A stretch of DNA of 64,000 nt from Eucommia ulmoides (GCA_016647705.1 CM028335.1:3529501-3593500), one strand, 5' to 3'. Positions 1 through 12,335 are shown, counted from the first letter of the stretch. The notes: generated by a model from the sequence alone, not told the origin. Numbers and translations are program-made.

Positions 1-1258
1 AGAATGATCTAATTTTATTTAAGTGATCAACAATAATTTGGTGAGAATTGTGATTAATAATTAAGTAGCAATTGATAAAGAAAGTAATAAACTAATGGGC
101 TTCTATGAAATCTTCGATGGAATTAAAGCTCTAGGGGAGGGGTTGAAATCATGTGCTCAACTATATTAATCTTTACAGTTGTTAACTGAATTCATGTCGA
201 ACCATTAGCCGTGGGTGTCTAAATTAACCTCACTTTCACCTCTCAAATGTCAAGTGAGATCATTTGTATAATTATTTGAGTTAATATATCTATTCAATTC
301 AATTAATTATCCAATCATTATGTTTTACCCATCAAATGACTACCCAGATTATATTAGCCTTTCACACTCAATATAATTAATATTGTATTTCTTCTATTTC
401 AATATATAAAATCATCACCTATCGAATGCCTAATTTTATATATCTAGAATATCTAATCTACATTTTGCGTAGATTAGCCAATAAGCACAAAGAAATACAA
501 ATGATGTAGACAGGAATTCCAATTAACAGCGTCTCAGGTTTCAAAATATAGTTCTTACAAAATCATTCAACACCCCCTAGATAAGAGCGATTTAGTCGAG
601 CGTGATCATATCGTTCATCAATATAACAATAATATAATGCAAATGAGAACTCATGAATTGTACTAATATAACAGTAACAAATCTCAAATCTAGCATGTAC
701 AAGAAATAACGAGATAAGAAAAGAAGAAAAACTAGATTTAACGAAGTGGTTCAGGTCTTCAATCTCAATTCCGATCTTCTTGATTCCAATCTTGTGATTT
801 TTTCCAGTCAAATTTGTTCAATCCTCTCTCCAAAGATCGTCTTCTAATTCTTTTCCCAATCTCCCGTGTCTAACTTCCTTCCACCATAAAAAAATTTTTT
901 TTTTTTAGCAGTACAGACCCGTAGGTTGGCGCTACAGCCCCAGATCCATGCTGCAACGTCACCCTAATAGAATTAGGGTGGCATCAATGGCACTGCAACG
1001 CTAAAAGGTGGTAAGGTGGCACTGCAGTGCCAAAAGGCGCTGGGATGTCCACGTTGTAGAGATGTCATGTTTGGCGCTGCAACCCCGCTACTGCTGGCCA
1101 TTTCCTTTCGATTTCACTGTTTTGATCAGTTTTCTCTATTTTCCTAAGCCTACACAACAAAATCGGATAAAATTAGGAACTATCAATCCAAAACACTAAA
1201 GATCACTCATAACTAACAATTAATTATGAGGATAGAATGATTTGAATTCAACTTATCA
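1..1258 (-). repeat. 3' LTR of the Athila element (truncated by window edge)
   Basis: Matches the right LTR along its length, for example the stretch ending in gaattcaacttatca at 1244-1258 against gaattcaacttgtca at 11550-11564. About 120 bases of its distal end lie outside the window. Bases 950-1100 contain GCTGCAGCGCC-like palindromic motifs. On the - strand it begins TGATAAGTTG, directly after the polypurine tract. Confidence 0.88.
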
Positions 1259-1275
1259 AATGCCTCCACACTTAA
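1259..1275 (-). other. Polypurine tract of the Athila element
   Basis: On the - strand this reads as purine-rich sequence ending GTGTGGAGGCATT immediately before the LTR start TGATAAG. That is the expected position and composition for the plus-strand primer of a Ty3/gypsy element. Confidence 0.7.
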
Positions 1276-2600
1276 CCTTTTGCTAGTCCTGAGCAAAATC
1301 AAAACAAGAAACAAATTGCATTTAACAAATAAGCAAAACAACAACATAAAATAAAAACGACATAAAAGAAAATCTCAAACATTTGGTAATTGTCCCGAAT
1401 TGTTCCAATGATCTCTTTTTATCCTCAACGTCTCCTAGCGCTTCGATTTCTAATGCACGATGATCCCTTCTGATGTTCTAGATTTTCAACAAATTGAGTG
1501 TATACAAAACACAAAAGTTTCTCGAAGCATGCACTAGGACCCTAACATTCGACCAAACGGTAACCAAATTCGTTTATCCACCAAGAAGGTTCATGATTTA
1601 CCTTTTAAAGAACACAATTCCATAGACCCGATTTAGCTCTACTCTCCACTAATGTAAGCTAAGTTAGTATCGGAGTTCAATAGGACTTTAGTGGCCTGTA
1701 ACATTTGGCTAAGGTAATGGTTAGGTAAATAATGAAATGTTTAGGCCCGTTTCACCTTAGGCACGTCACTCACATTTTCGAACTTTATCAATTTTCAATA
1801 GAAATTCCCAAAATACCACATTACAATTATTTCCCTTATTACCTTTTTATCCCCCACAAAGACAAATATAACATGAAATTACTAGAGTCGTGAACGCATA
1901 ACAATAATTTTTTTTACACGAACATCGATCAAATGAGAGATAAAACCACAAGGTGCAATACCGAGTTCTTCAAATTGCGTCACGACTCAAACCCCCCATA
2001 CTTGTATAACCCAAAGTTAACACAAGAAGAGAAAATGTTCAAACATACCTAAAACGTAGGGACTAGTCTTTATTCGGCTCAAGGCAACTTATGCGGGTGA
2101 AAAAATGAAATGTCTATTCGGCTCGAAGGGGACTACAAAAGGATAAAATTCCATGGGCAGGCTTGAAAAGGCTCAAACGGTACAAATGAATGTCTAAATC
2201 ATCTTTCTTAGACTACTTAGCTTATGATTTAGTCTCAAGTTTCACTAAACCGGGTTCTAGAATCTTTACAACATCATGAATCCAATTTTTTTTTTAATGA
2301 ATAATTGTCCTCTAATAAACTAGATGATGAATGTTAACGTCTTTCGTGCATGTCGAAATTAGAAACAAAAGTGTCTTATATTCACACAATATTAAGCACA
2401 TGGGAAATACATTACACAGGATCTTGAAAACAACTTAGGAGATAATTTCATCATCGGTTAATAGCCACCGAAACTTAACGGAACAATTCACCAATTAAAA
2501 CTTTTTTTGTAGAAAACAAAACACACATAAAAATCCACATTCAGTGAAACATCTCATCCCACCCCTAGAAGAAATCCAATCATTGTCCTCAATGATAAAA
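1276..2600. other. Non-coding 3' region of the Athila element
   Basis: AT-rich sequence between the 3' LTR and the last recognisable coding remains. No open frame above about 60 codons and no domain recognised. It is the untranslated 3' part of the element. Confidence 0.6.
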
Positions 2601-2619
2601 ATAGAGAATTTAAAGTGCA

Positions 2620-3840
2620 TCAAGAATGAGAGGACATACCTGGGAGGCGAGAGCCAATGTCTTGCCTCCTACAAATTTTCCTCGTGATATGGCGATGGCG
2701 GTAGTGGCAGGTACTGTTGGTATGGTTGGAATTGTTGGAGTGGTTGCCAAAGATCATCTGAGAATGATGGCATTTGCGGGAAGTTCGGTCTCCCTTAATC
2801 CGACTGGATTCCAAGGTGAGAAAATATTTGACCCAACATCTAATATGATTGGCCAATTGTTTGGTAACATGAAGCGTCGTATTCAGGTCATTGGAGATTT
2901 CAGTTGTGCTCTTGTTCTGCACACGATGTCATGTATTGCTTGAAATGGCCTTGTTGACCAATAGCATATTACTTAAAATGTGATTGGCGAGCACGAAGTG
3001 CATTGATCTATGAGTTGTGATACTATATTAGATCATACATGTCGGTCGGGGAAGAGCGATGAGAAGGTCGCTATGGAGGTGGTCTAGATGGACCTGCCAC
3101 GTTCTCAACCTCGACCTCATTCTTCAAGATCCGATTTATAGAATTATTAGTGATCGAATTTTTAGGTTGGAGGACCTCTTGACCCTTTGTTCAGACACCA
3201 GCCACCACAATCAACTCCATTAAAAGAGTTGAGAAATGAACACCAACTGCGAGATTGTTAGCAGCATGCCGGTTGGCGTTGTTAATCCAAGTCCCGACAT
3301 TAATTTTGTAATTATTCTGAATACAATAAAGTATTAAAGCATGCTCTCGGGTTACATCCATCAAATATGAGGTAGGAGACACCTTGGCACAGAGAAAATG
3401 GTGTCAAACTTTTAGCGGTGTCATAAGCTCCTTGGTCAAAAAAGTTGACCGAACCCCCTGCATAACTGATCACTCGATTACCTTCCCGTCAATCGAGATT
3501 ATGACATCGTCAAGATCAATGTTTTCAGTAATTTCAGTGAGTTGGTCCATATCGAGAATGAGAATTTGGTAGTACTGATTGATAGTTACACTATCAAATT
3601 TGATTAGTTTCCCGTGAACCATCGTGGAGCGATCAGAAGCTTCTTTGGCACTGCATACAACTCTCGCACAACTATCATCACTACGGCACCCGGTTGTTGA
3701 CAGTTTACCTGCCATCCCCATGATTCGATGACATTAAAGATATTCGAATTTTGTGATCTCGTCGCCTGAAATCCCCTTTCTTTTAATCCAACCCTCTTAA
3801 TTACAGACGCGTTGAATTTTGCTTCAGCCATTGCGGATAT
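2620..3840 (-). pseudogene. Extra 3' ORF (env position), putative plant transposon protein domain, broken
   Basis: Downstream of integrase on the - strand, three frames together look like one broken protein. The start (ATG near 3831) encodes MAEAKF, then ERGF and ESWGW; the frame then shifts to a part with HGKLIKFD and TINQYYQI (3470-3721); a third part (3191-3382) has REHALILYCI and INVGTWIN. This order and wording resemble the plant domain called putative plant transposon protein, common in the 3' ORF of Athila/Tat-like elements. The C-terminal remainder may run to about 2620. Stops and shifts separate the parts. The role of the domain is not known to me; the family match is from memory. 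Confidence 0.5.
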
Positions 3841-4389
3841 AAATCTTTAGGACTCGTATGACTGATATTGAATGTCTCAACCCCTCTTCGTGGATTTTTT
3901 TAACGGCTTTGTCTTTAGGAGAAAGAGACGAAGAATCAAACGTTTTAACAACTAGGATTTCCACACTACATGTATGAATATACCACGAACCACTGTTTAC
4001 CACACTTAAACGACACTTTAGGAAGAATCTTTGTCCCCTCTCAACGAGTAATCATGATTTCAAGTAAAAATACCCAATGAAGCAATAGTTTTCTCAAAAT
4101 CTTAGAATTGTGACCAACATCAAGATTAACAACAATGTAACAAAAATAATCCATCAACCAAAAAAAATCTTAAAAATCCACTTAGAATACACTTACTTGA
4201 AGTCCTTGGTGAAATATACATGAAAAAATCCAAAATTGTGAAGTCAATCTTGCGTGGATGTGGGCGATTTGTGAGATTAGGGATGAAAGATGATAGATTT
4301 TGGTTCTAGAGATTGGATTTGGGTGTGTTTGGAAGGCGGAGAATGGAGAAATTTCGGTTTTGGGAGTGAAATAGATGGTTTCAGACGTG

Positions 4390-4790
4390 ATGAGTTTTCA
4401 AAATAGAGAGGACGACGCTGCAACGTGGAAAGAGTGGCGCTGCAACACCATTATTCGGTCTAGGATTTTTAAAAGGGGGGAGACTCATGCTGCAGTGTGA
4501 ATGGGTTCACGCTGCAGCGCCAAAAGGCGCTAATGAGATCCTTGGATGTACTTGCACTACAGCACGAATGTCATTCGCGTTGCAGCGCCAATGGGCGATG
4601 ACAATTTATTTGTTAAGGTTGGCGTTGCAGCGCTGCAACATCAACGTTTTGTTGGCTAATTATAATTTTTTCTCATTTTGTCACGCTACAGTCCACTTTT
4701 TCTCAGCTATAGCGCCAAGTTTCTTCTTAGAATATCAAATTTTTACAGTGTTTTCACGTTGTAGCCCCAAGGTTCTAATTTAAACACTTG
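4390..4790. repeat. LTR-like block with GCTGCAGCGCC palindromes inside the element
   Basis: This internal block carries the same unusual words as the LTRs: gctgcagcgccaaaaggcgct near 4510 against gcactgcagcgccaaaaggcg near 11330. Several imperfect copies of GGCGCTGCAGCGCC occur, and the segment AGCGCCAAAAGGCGCT is itself a perfect six-base-stem hairpin. It sits between the integrase end and the 3' ORF. Confidence 0.6.
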
Positions 4791-5029
4791 ATTTCTCCAT
4801 TTTGTCTTCATTTTCAGTCCAAAAATTCTCATCCGAATTTAAAAAATTCTTCTTGCACCTTGGTTCTCATCTTCTCCTTCAATTTCAGCCTAATAATACT
4901 CATCTAAAATCCAAGAAATCTAATTTTTTTTAAAACAAAAATGGTGATATAGAAACGCTTGGGTTGCTTCCCAAAAAGCGCTAAATTTAACGTCCCTAGT
5001 TAGACTAAGCTAGCGGTCTTAGTTCGTAT

Positions 5030-5860
5030 CTTTGAGCATGATTTTCTCCACAAAATGCTCATCTCCTCCATAATAGTGTTTGAGTCTTTGACCATTTACT
5101 CGGAAGGATTGTCCGTCTTTATCTTCTAATTCCACTACTCCGAACGGAAACAATTGACTTATCTTGAATGGACCAGACCATCTTGATCTTAGTTTTCCCG
5201 AAAAAAAATTTAGTCAGGAGTTGAAAAGTAGAACTTGTTCTCTCAGCTTAAACTCTCTTCTCAGGATCTATTTGTCGTACCACTTCTTAGTTTTATTCTT
5301 GTAAATCTGAGCGTTCTCATATGCTTCATTTCAAAATTCTTCTAACTTGTTAAGTTGAAGAAATCGTTGCTCCCCTAAAGCCTTTAGATTAAAGTTGAGC
5401 TTCTTGATTGTCCAAAATGCACGGTGTTCCAGCTTTACCGGTAGGTGGCACACCTTTCCAAACACCAATCGATATAGAGACATTCTAATTGGTGTTTTGA
5501 AAGCAGTGTGGTATGCCCACAATGCATCGTCTAATTTAATCGCCCAATCTCTCCGGTTAACATTAACTGTCTTCTCTAGAATTTGCTTAACTTCCAAATT
5601 AGATACTTCATCTTGTCCGTTGGTTTGAGAGTGGTAGGCTAATGCTACCTTGTGCCTCACCCCATACTTTGCTAATAGAGTGTCCAACACCTTTTCATCG
5701 AAGTGAGTTCCCTCATCACTAATAATAACTCTTGGAATTCCGAATTGTGTTATGGAACGCATCTCCGAATCACTTGATCAGAACATCTTTTGAACAATAT
5801 GGGATCATCCCAAAGATAGTTCTTCACATCATGCAGAAATTTCTTCTTCTAGATACTAGA
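5030..5860 (-). pseudogene. Athila integrase remnant with internal deletion
   Basis: On the - strand a KNYLWDDP / [10 protein letters not shown] segment (about 5860-5770), the end of the N-terminal zinc-binding part, runs almost directly into [17 protein letters not shown] (about 5750-5690), the second half of the catalytic core. In intact relatives roughly 100 residues with the first catalytic Asp lie between, so that part is deleted. The frame then continues through YHSQTNGQ and [12 protein letters not shown] to [16 protein letters not shown] (to 5331). Further C-terminal pieces (KWYDKQ, SGPFKISQLFPFG, GQRLKHYYGG) reach about 5040. The enzyme cannot have worked in this copy. Confidence 0.85.
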
Positions 5861-5999
5861 CATATCCGGGGGCAACACATTACAAGTTAGGAAGTTAACA
5901 ACATCTGCAAACCAAGGGAGTATTACCGCTACATTAAGGAGTTGTTCATCAGGAAAGACTTCGATTATACTCTTCTCACTATCAACATCTTTGATCTCC

Positions 6000-7520
6000 A
6001 GTCTTAATAGGTGATCTGCGATGACATTCTCATTTCTTTTCTTATCCTAAATCTCCACATCAAATTCTTGAAGCAACAAAATCCATCGAATTAAAAGGGG
6101 TTTTGCATCATTTTTAGCAAACAAATAACGGATAGTTGCATGATCCGTGTATACAATTACCTTAGAGCCAATAATGTAAGATCATAATTTGTCGCATACA
6201 AATACAATTGCCAACATCTCATTTTCTGTAGTCGTATAATTTTCTTGTGCGTCATCAAGAGTCTTACTGGCATAGTAGATTGCATGAAAAAGTTTTTCTC
6301 TTATTTGGCCCAGGAATGCTCCAACTGCATAATCACTCGCATCACACATAATTTCAAACGGTTCATTCCAATCAGGTGCTACAACGATAGGAGCTGAGAT
6401 TATTTTTTCTTTCATTATATTAAACGCCTTTAAGCATGAATCGTCAAAGATAAAGGGAACGTCTTTCTCTAATAAATTGCAGAACGACTTAACAATCTTT
6501 GAAAAGTCCTTTATGAATCTTCTATAGAAACTGGGATGGCCTAGAAAACTTCGAACCCCCTTTACATTTGTCGGTAGAGGTAACTTCTCAATTGTTTCAA
6601 TTTTTCCTCTATCCACTTCAAGACCTTTGGAAGAAACCTGATGGCCTAGAACAATGCCCTCTTTGACCATAAAGTGACATTTCTCCCAATTTAGCACAAG
6701 ATTTTTCTCCTCACATCGCTTTAACACTAGCGATAAGTTATGGAGGCAATGGTCAAAGAATGAACCAAAAATCGAGAAATCGTTCATGAATACCTCTATA
6801 ATGTCTTCTACCATATCCGAGAACATCGTCATCATACACCATTGGAAAGTCGTCGGAGCGTTGCATAGCCCGAACAGCATACGACGGTATGCGAATGTAC
6901 CATATGGGAAAGTAAAGGTAGTCTTTTCTTGACCCTCTGGTGCAATGGCTATTTGATTATAGCCTGAATACCCATAAAAAATAGTAGTAGTCGTACTTGG
7001 CTAACCGATCCAATATTTGGTCAATGAACGGAAGGGAAAAATGATATTTCCTTATAGCTTTGTTCAGTTTCCGTTAATCGATGCACACTCTCTAGCCCGT
7101 GACAATTCTTGTGGAGATTAGTTCATTCTTCTTATTTTTCACTATCGTCATCCCACTTTTCTTCGGTACTACTTATATAGGACTTACCCACAGACTATCT
7201 GAAATCGCATAAATAATTCCGACGTTTAACAATTTTAAAACTTCAGTACGAACCACTTCCTTCATCGCCGGGTTTAACCTTCGTTGATGCTCAATCGAGG
7301 GCTTGTAAGAATCCTCTATAAGAATTTTGTGCATGCATATAGTTGGGTTGATTCTTTTGATGTCTGAAATGGACCAAGCAAAAGCTGATTTATGCTTTTT
7401 CAGGATAAATAGTAACTTCTTTTCTTCTTCTTGACTCAGCGATGCCGAAATAATCACTGGGTTAGTAGACTCGTCCCATAGAAATACATATCTCAAATGA
7501 TTGGGTAATTGTTTGAACAC
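6000..7520 (-). pseudogene. Athila reverse transcriptase-RNase H remnant
   Basis: The - strand encodes the RT start region (7520-7173, with RRLNPAMKEVV and VGIIYAISDS), a frameshifted middle (about 7170-6890), and a long open part (6880-6182). The last holds MLFGLCNAPTTFQ, the catalytic box as FMNDFSIFG where FMDDFS is expected (one catalytic Asp changed to Asn), the FLGHPSFYRRFIKDFS region and the RNase H motifs CDASDYAVGAFLGQ and ENEMLAIVF. RNase H pieces continue to about 6000. Stops break the frame near 6180 and 6960. Confidence 0.9.
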
Positions 7521-7536
7521 TATCCCACCTTTGTTT

Positions 7537-8350
7537 TCATTCGAGAGATTGGAAGATTCCTTGTTCCCCTAAAAAAATATCCACTTTAGTTACGTTCATT
7601 ATTTCGCTAGGCAAAGTGTCGAGGGCTAAAATACAATCAACTATACTATCTTCCTCTTCATATTTCTTCGAATTGACATCCCTTAGGGATAATGAATTAG
7701 CGAGGCTATACGCCAAAGTGTCATTATGTACCACCTCCTGAAAGAACTCTTTAACGTAAGAGTCTATCATTTCCACCCGATTACAAGTAGAATTCTCCCT
7801 CGAAAACTTCATAGTTTCGTAGATACTGAATTTGACGTCCTCTTCATTAACCCTTAAGGTCAAATTTCCGCTATGCACATCAATCAAAGTCTATCCAGTT
7901 ACCAGAAAAGGTCTCCCAAGAATAATGAGAATTTCACAATTTTTCTCCATATCCAATACCACAAAATCAACTGGAAATACGAACTTGTCGACCTTTACCA
8001 ACACATCTTCAATAACTCCCCTTGGATAGGTAAGTGATCGATCTTCCATTTACAACGTAATAGTCGTGGACTTAACTTTCCCAAGCCCTAACTTCCGGAA
8101 GATAGACTAAGGTATAAGATTTATACTGGTATCGAGATCACACAATGCCCTCTCAAAATTTGAACCTCCAATAGTATATGGAATAGTAAAACTTCTAGGA
8201 TCCTTCAACTTCTGTGGTAGTTTCTGTTGAAGAATCGCACTACACTCCTCTGTGAGCTAGACTATCTCATAATCTTCCAACTTTTGCTTCTTCGCCATAA
8301 TTTCTTTTAAAAACTTCCCATAATTAGGCATTTTCTCTAGTACATCCGCG
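7537..8350 (-). pseudogene. Athila aspartic protease region remnant
   Basis: Between gag and RT, the - strand encodes pieces reading LPNYGKFLKEIM, KDPRSFTIPYTIG, CDLDTSINLIP, PRGVIEDVLVKVDKFVFPVDF and ILGRPFL (about 8340-7890), then TLIDVHSGNLTLRV (7887-7537). This is the retropepsin segment of Athila-type polyproteins; relatives have CDLGASIN-L-P, here CDLDTSINLIP. In-frame stops interrupt it. Confidence 0.8.
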
Positions 8351-8673
8351 AAGGGAATATTAATATGAATTATCTTGAAGATTTCAAGAAACTTGAAAAA
8401 TTGAGCATCCAACTTCTTCTTCTAAAACCGTTGCAGAAAGGGTAAAGGTGGATTAACAACATGAGGATTATCTGGAAATGAAACTAATCTTGGATTCACT
8501 TTTGGGGCTTATTTACTCTTTACTTCCACTTTATTTTCTTTATCTGCATTAACATCCCCATTCAACTCATTCTCTACGGGCCTTGAATTATCGATCTCTT
8601 TGCCACTCCTCAATGTAATCGTCTTGCAATCCTTTGGGTTGGTTTCCGTGTCACTTGGAAACCTTCCCGAAAA

Positions 8674-9959
8674 TTACCCTTTTATTGAGCTAGCTAACTG
8701 ACCGATTTGCATCTCAAGTGACTTCATCACATTGATATTAGTACAGGTCATCTCGATGTTGTCAAGTTGAGCATCATGTCTATTGAGACGAGTATGAGTC
8801 TCTTGCATTATACCCTGAGTTTCCTTCACGAAACCATTAGTTTGGCTCATGAAGGTAGCCAAGATATCTTCCAATGGCAACTTATTCTTCTCCACCTATT
8901 GTTGCGGGGGGGATTATTTTGTTGTTGAAAAGACTCTTGTGATTGCGAACGGATAACCAGGAGGAGCTTCCAGAGCATTCCGATCATTAGACTAGGAAAC
9001 GTTTTCATGATTTTGAATTTTGGGATGATAGTGAGATGGAATATTACTGGCCAGCTTAAAAGTGTAAGCCCGATTATTAATAAAGTGACAATCCTCAAAC
9101 TCACCTTCATTTACTAATTGAGACCCCTCAGTCAAATTCTCCACTTCTCTACTTGACGACGTGTCTTTAGCATTCAAGGATGCTAACGGTGCCGTAAGTT
9201 TTGACACTTGGCTGATAAAGTAGCTAGAGGTTCCACCTCTTGAATACCGGCTACCCGTCATCTCGTATTCCGCTTATTGGGCCATTGGAAATTATTAGTT
9301 GCTATATTTTCCAACAACTCTTTAGCCTCCCCAGGAGTTTTAGACAACAAGGAACCCCTAGATGCAATATCAACAATCGTTCTGGTTTGTCCATCCAACT
9401 TGTTGTAAAAGAGTTGAATTTAAAACCAGTCTTGATATCCGTGTTGAGGACACCGTCTCAATAAATCTTTGAATTGCTCTCATGCCTCAAAGAATGGTTC
9501 GAAATCTCGTTGACTGAATTAAGCAATTTCATCTCGCAATTAAGACATCTTCGATAAGGGAAAGAACTTAGTGAGGAACTTATGGGCCAATTCCTTCCAA
9601 GTAGAGATACTCCCCACTTGTAAAGATTGGAGCCAACTTCTTGCTTGATACCGAAGTGAAAACGGAAATAGCCTCATTCGCACGACATTATCTGTGACTC
9701 CATTGATCTTCACAGTATCACAAATCTCTAAAAAAGTGGCCAAATGAACATTAGGATGTTCATGAGCAAGTCTGTCATATTGATTTTGTTGAACTATATT
9801 GATTAGGGCAGGCTTCAATTCGAAGTTATTGGCCTAAATTGTTAGTCGTCTAATCCCAGAATAGTTGTCAGGCACAATGGGTCTAAAATAATCCCGGAGA
9901 ACCCATTGTGGTTGTGGTTATGGTAGTGGTAGTAGAGGTTCGTCACCACCGTTCCCCAT
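8674..9959 (-). pseudogene. Athila gag remnant
   Basis: Likely start is the ATG at 9959-9957 (MGNGGDEP). The capsid-like part follows: FELKPALINIVQQNQ, HPNVHLATFLEICDTVK, RLFPFSLRYQARSWL, STWKELAHKFLTKFFP (9840-9540). After frameshifts come YNKLDGQTRTIVDIA (about 9380) and the C-terminal part TQGIMQETHTRLNRHDAQL with EMQIGQLASS (8895-8674). An early stop follows MGNGGDEPLLPLP and more breaks occur at 9540 and 8900. It matches the retrotransposon gag family in order and wording. Confidence 0.88.
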
Positions 9960-10160
9960 TTCCTGAGCTCGGTTTCTCTTTATCTTCTTTAGTTGCCTAA
10001 ATGTACGTTCAACTTCCAGATCAAAAGGTATGAGTTCTGAGTGTCGAGCTTTTAGCATACACCTTACCAACCACAAAATATACAAACAAAAAGAAAAATG
10101 CCTAAATTAAGATCAGGTCAATTAGTAGCAATATTAGCTAAAATTTCTGAATTACTCAAT

Positions 10161-10183
10161 CCCCGATAACGACGCCAAAAACT
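10161..10183 (-). other. tRNA-Asp-type primer binding site of the Athila element
   Basis: On the - strand the sequence directly after the 5' LTR reads TTTGGCGTCGTTATCGGGG, a slightly mutated form of the TGGCGCCGTTGCCGGGGA site typical of Athila and Tat elements. It fixes the inner edge of the 5' LTR at 10184. Confidence 0.85.
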
Positions 10184-11564
10184 TGTTACGAAATCTATTT
10201 GCAATTGATTACTCGCAAATATACGAGGTCGAACAAGTAATAAAGTGAGTGAATGAGTGAGTATCATATCCACATAGATTGGTAATGAGAAATTAACTAA
10301 GTACCACAATAAAAATAACCTAATTTTATCTAAGCGATTAACAATAATTTGGTGCCAATTTTGATTAATAATTAACTAGCAATTAACAAAGAAATTGATA
10401 AAATAATGGACCTCTATGAAATCTTTGATGGAATTAAAGCTCTAGGGGATTGAAATCATGTGTTGAACTATATTAATCTTTATAGTTGTTACGTGAATTC
10501 ATATCCAATCATTAGCCGTGGGTGACTAAATTAACCTCACTTTCACCTCTTGAATGCCAAGTAAGATAATTTGTATTATTATTTGAGTTAATATCTCTAT
10601 TCAACTCAATTAATTATCCAACCGTTATGTTTTACCCATCAAATGACTACCCAAATTATATTAATCTCTCACACTCAATATAATCAAGGTTATATTTCTT
10701 CTGTTTTGATATATAAAATCATCACCTCTTAAATGCCTAATTTTATATATCTAGAATATCTAATCTACCTTTCACGCAGATTAGCCAATATACACAAAGA
10801 AATACAAATGATGTAGATAGGAATTCCAATTAACAACGTCTCAAGTTTCAAAACATGGTTCTTACAAAATCATTCAACACTCCCTAGATAAGAGCGATTT
10901 AGCCGAGTGTGATCATATCGTTCATCAGTATAACAATAATATTATGCAAATGAGAACTCATGAATCGTACTAGGATAACAATCACAAATATCAGATCTAG
11001 CATGCACAAGAAGTAACGAGATAAGAGAAGAAGAAAAACTAGATTTGACGAAGTGATTTAGGTCTTCAATCTCAATTCCGATCTTCTTGATTCCAATCTT
11101 GTGAATTCTTCCAGTCAAGTTTGTCTGATCCGCTCTCCAAAGATCGTCTTCTAATTCTTCTCCCAGTCCCTCGTGTCTAACCCCCTTCTATCTTTAAGAA
11201 TTATTCTTTTTCAGCAGTACAGACTCGTAGGTTGGAGTTGCAACCCCAAATCCACGCTGCAGCGCCGCCCTAATAAAATTAGGGCAGCATCAACGGCGCT
11301 ATAGTGCCAAAAAGCGGTAGGGTGGCACTGCAGCGCCAAAAGGCGTTGGGATGTCCACATTGCAGCGCCGTCCTGTTTGGCACTGTAGCCTCGCTACTGC
11401 TGGTCGTTTCCTCTCGATTTTACTGTTTTGATTTGTTTTTTCCGTTTTCCTGGGTCTACACAATAAAACCAGATAAAATTAAGAACTATCAATCAAAAAC
11501 ACTGAATATCACTCAAAACTAACAATTAATTATAGGGATAGAATGATTTGAATTCAACTTGTCA
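10184..11564 (-). repeat. 5' LTR of the Athila element
   Basis: 1381 bases, bounded by tgttacg at 10184 and ttgtca at 11564 on the + strand, so TG...CA on either strand. Matches 1-1258. Contains the palindromic GCTGCAGCGCC motifs at 11250-11390. The right flank (ataggc...) belongs to the copia element into which it inserted. Confidence 0.88.
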
Positions 11565-12335
11565 ATAGGCATGTCTGAGATCACATTGCATGTAATTTCC
11601 ATGCTACTCATCTACACTTAATCTATGTCATTGAGTGTATTAGTATGGTGATCATCGTGGTTTAGTCACAACTATATTCTGATAAAAGATGCAGTAATTC
11701 CACTGTTAGTATATGAGATGAACCAAATTATTTAAGAAGAAGTCTAAGGACAGATAGCATACGGATACGTGCTTAAGGAATTTTGTGATATAATTATTTC
11801 AAGAATAATATGTAGTCCAAGTGAGAGATCGTTAGGAAATTTCGTTTCCTAATCTAAATTGGTCAGCATATTATTAACTCAATTATATTTGCTATTTAAA
11901 TTTAATGAACTAAAATCAAGTGATCTAATTAATTTGGGTGAGCCCGTAAACTATTCAAATAATATGGGTTAAATATGTAGATGTCAGTTTCTTATGGGGT
12001 GATTAGGGGATTATGAGAACCCTAATCCCAACATATATATAGAAAAGTTAGGGTTATGGTCCCCAGTACATCAAATCAATTGACGGCTCCCTTCTCCCCA
12101 TCTAGAAGAAAAACGACAGTCCCATCAAGGAACTAAGGCTATTTGGTTGAGGAAGATCATACACTCACTCGATCCATACCCTACTCGTGATCGATCGTCG
12201 CAGTTTTTCACATCAATAGTCGATCTTCCGTAATGGATCCAGGTATACCATTTACGTGTTCAATAGAATTCTTGATGATTTGACATGTTTCATTAGGTGT
12301 TATAAATTTAGATTTATAAGGATGAAATCCCAACA
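11565..12335 (+). mobile_element. Ty1/copia 3' end: internal tail, polypurine tract and 3' LTR
   Basis: The word agtccaagtgagagatcgttagg at 11812-11834 is a mutated form of the classic copia junction CAAGTGGGAGATTGTTAGG: polypurine tract (11818-11829) then LTR start (11831, TG mutated to CG). The LTR runs to cccaaca at 12335, about 505 bases, and has a TATA-like stretch (acatatatatag) near 12030. The sequence 11565-11829 is the element's untranslated 3' tail. The Athila element above is inserted in that tail; the rest of the copia element would lie left of the window. Confidence 0.72.

Larger units (their letters stand above)
1..11564 (-). mobile_element. Athila-type Ty3/gypsy LTR retrotransposon, degenerate, left end outside window
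   Basis: Two copies of a long repeat flank retroviral-type coding remains on the - strand in the order gag, protease, RT-RNase H, integrase, then a long 3' region. Bases 1-1258 repeat 10300-11564. Next to the right LTR lies a primer site of the tRNA-Asp type used by Athila and Tat elements, and next to the left LTR a purine-rich tract. All coding regions carry stops or frameshifts, so the copy is dead. The target duplication cannot be checked because the left end is cut off. Clade assignment rests on the primer site, the gag and pol sequences and the long 3' region; I am confident of Ty3/gypsy and fairly confident of Athila/Tat. Confidence 0.9.
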
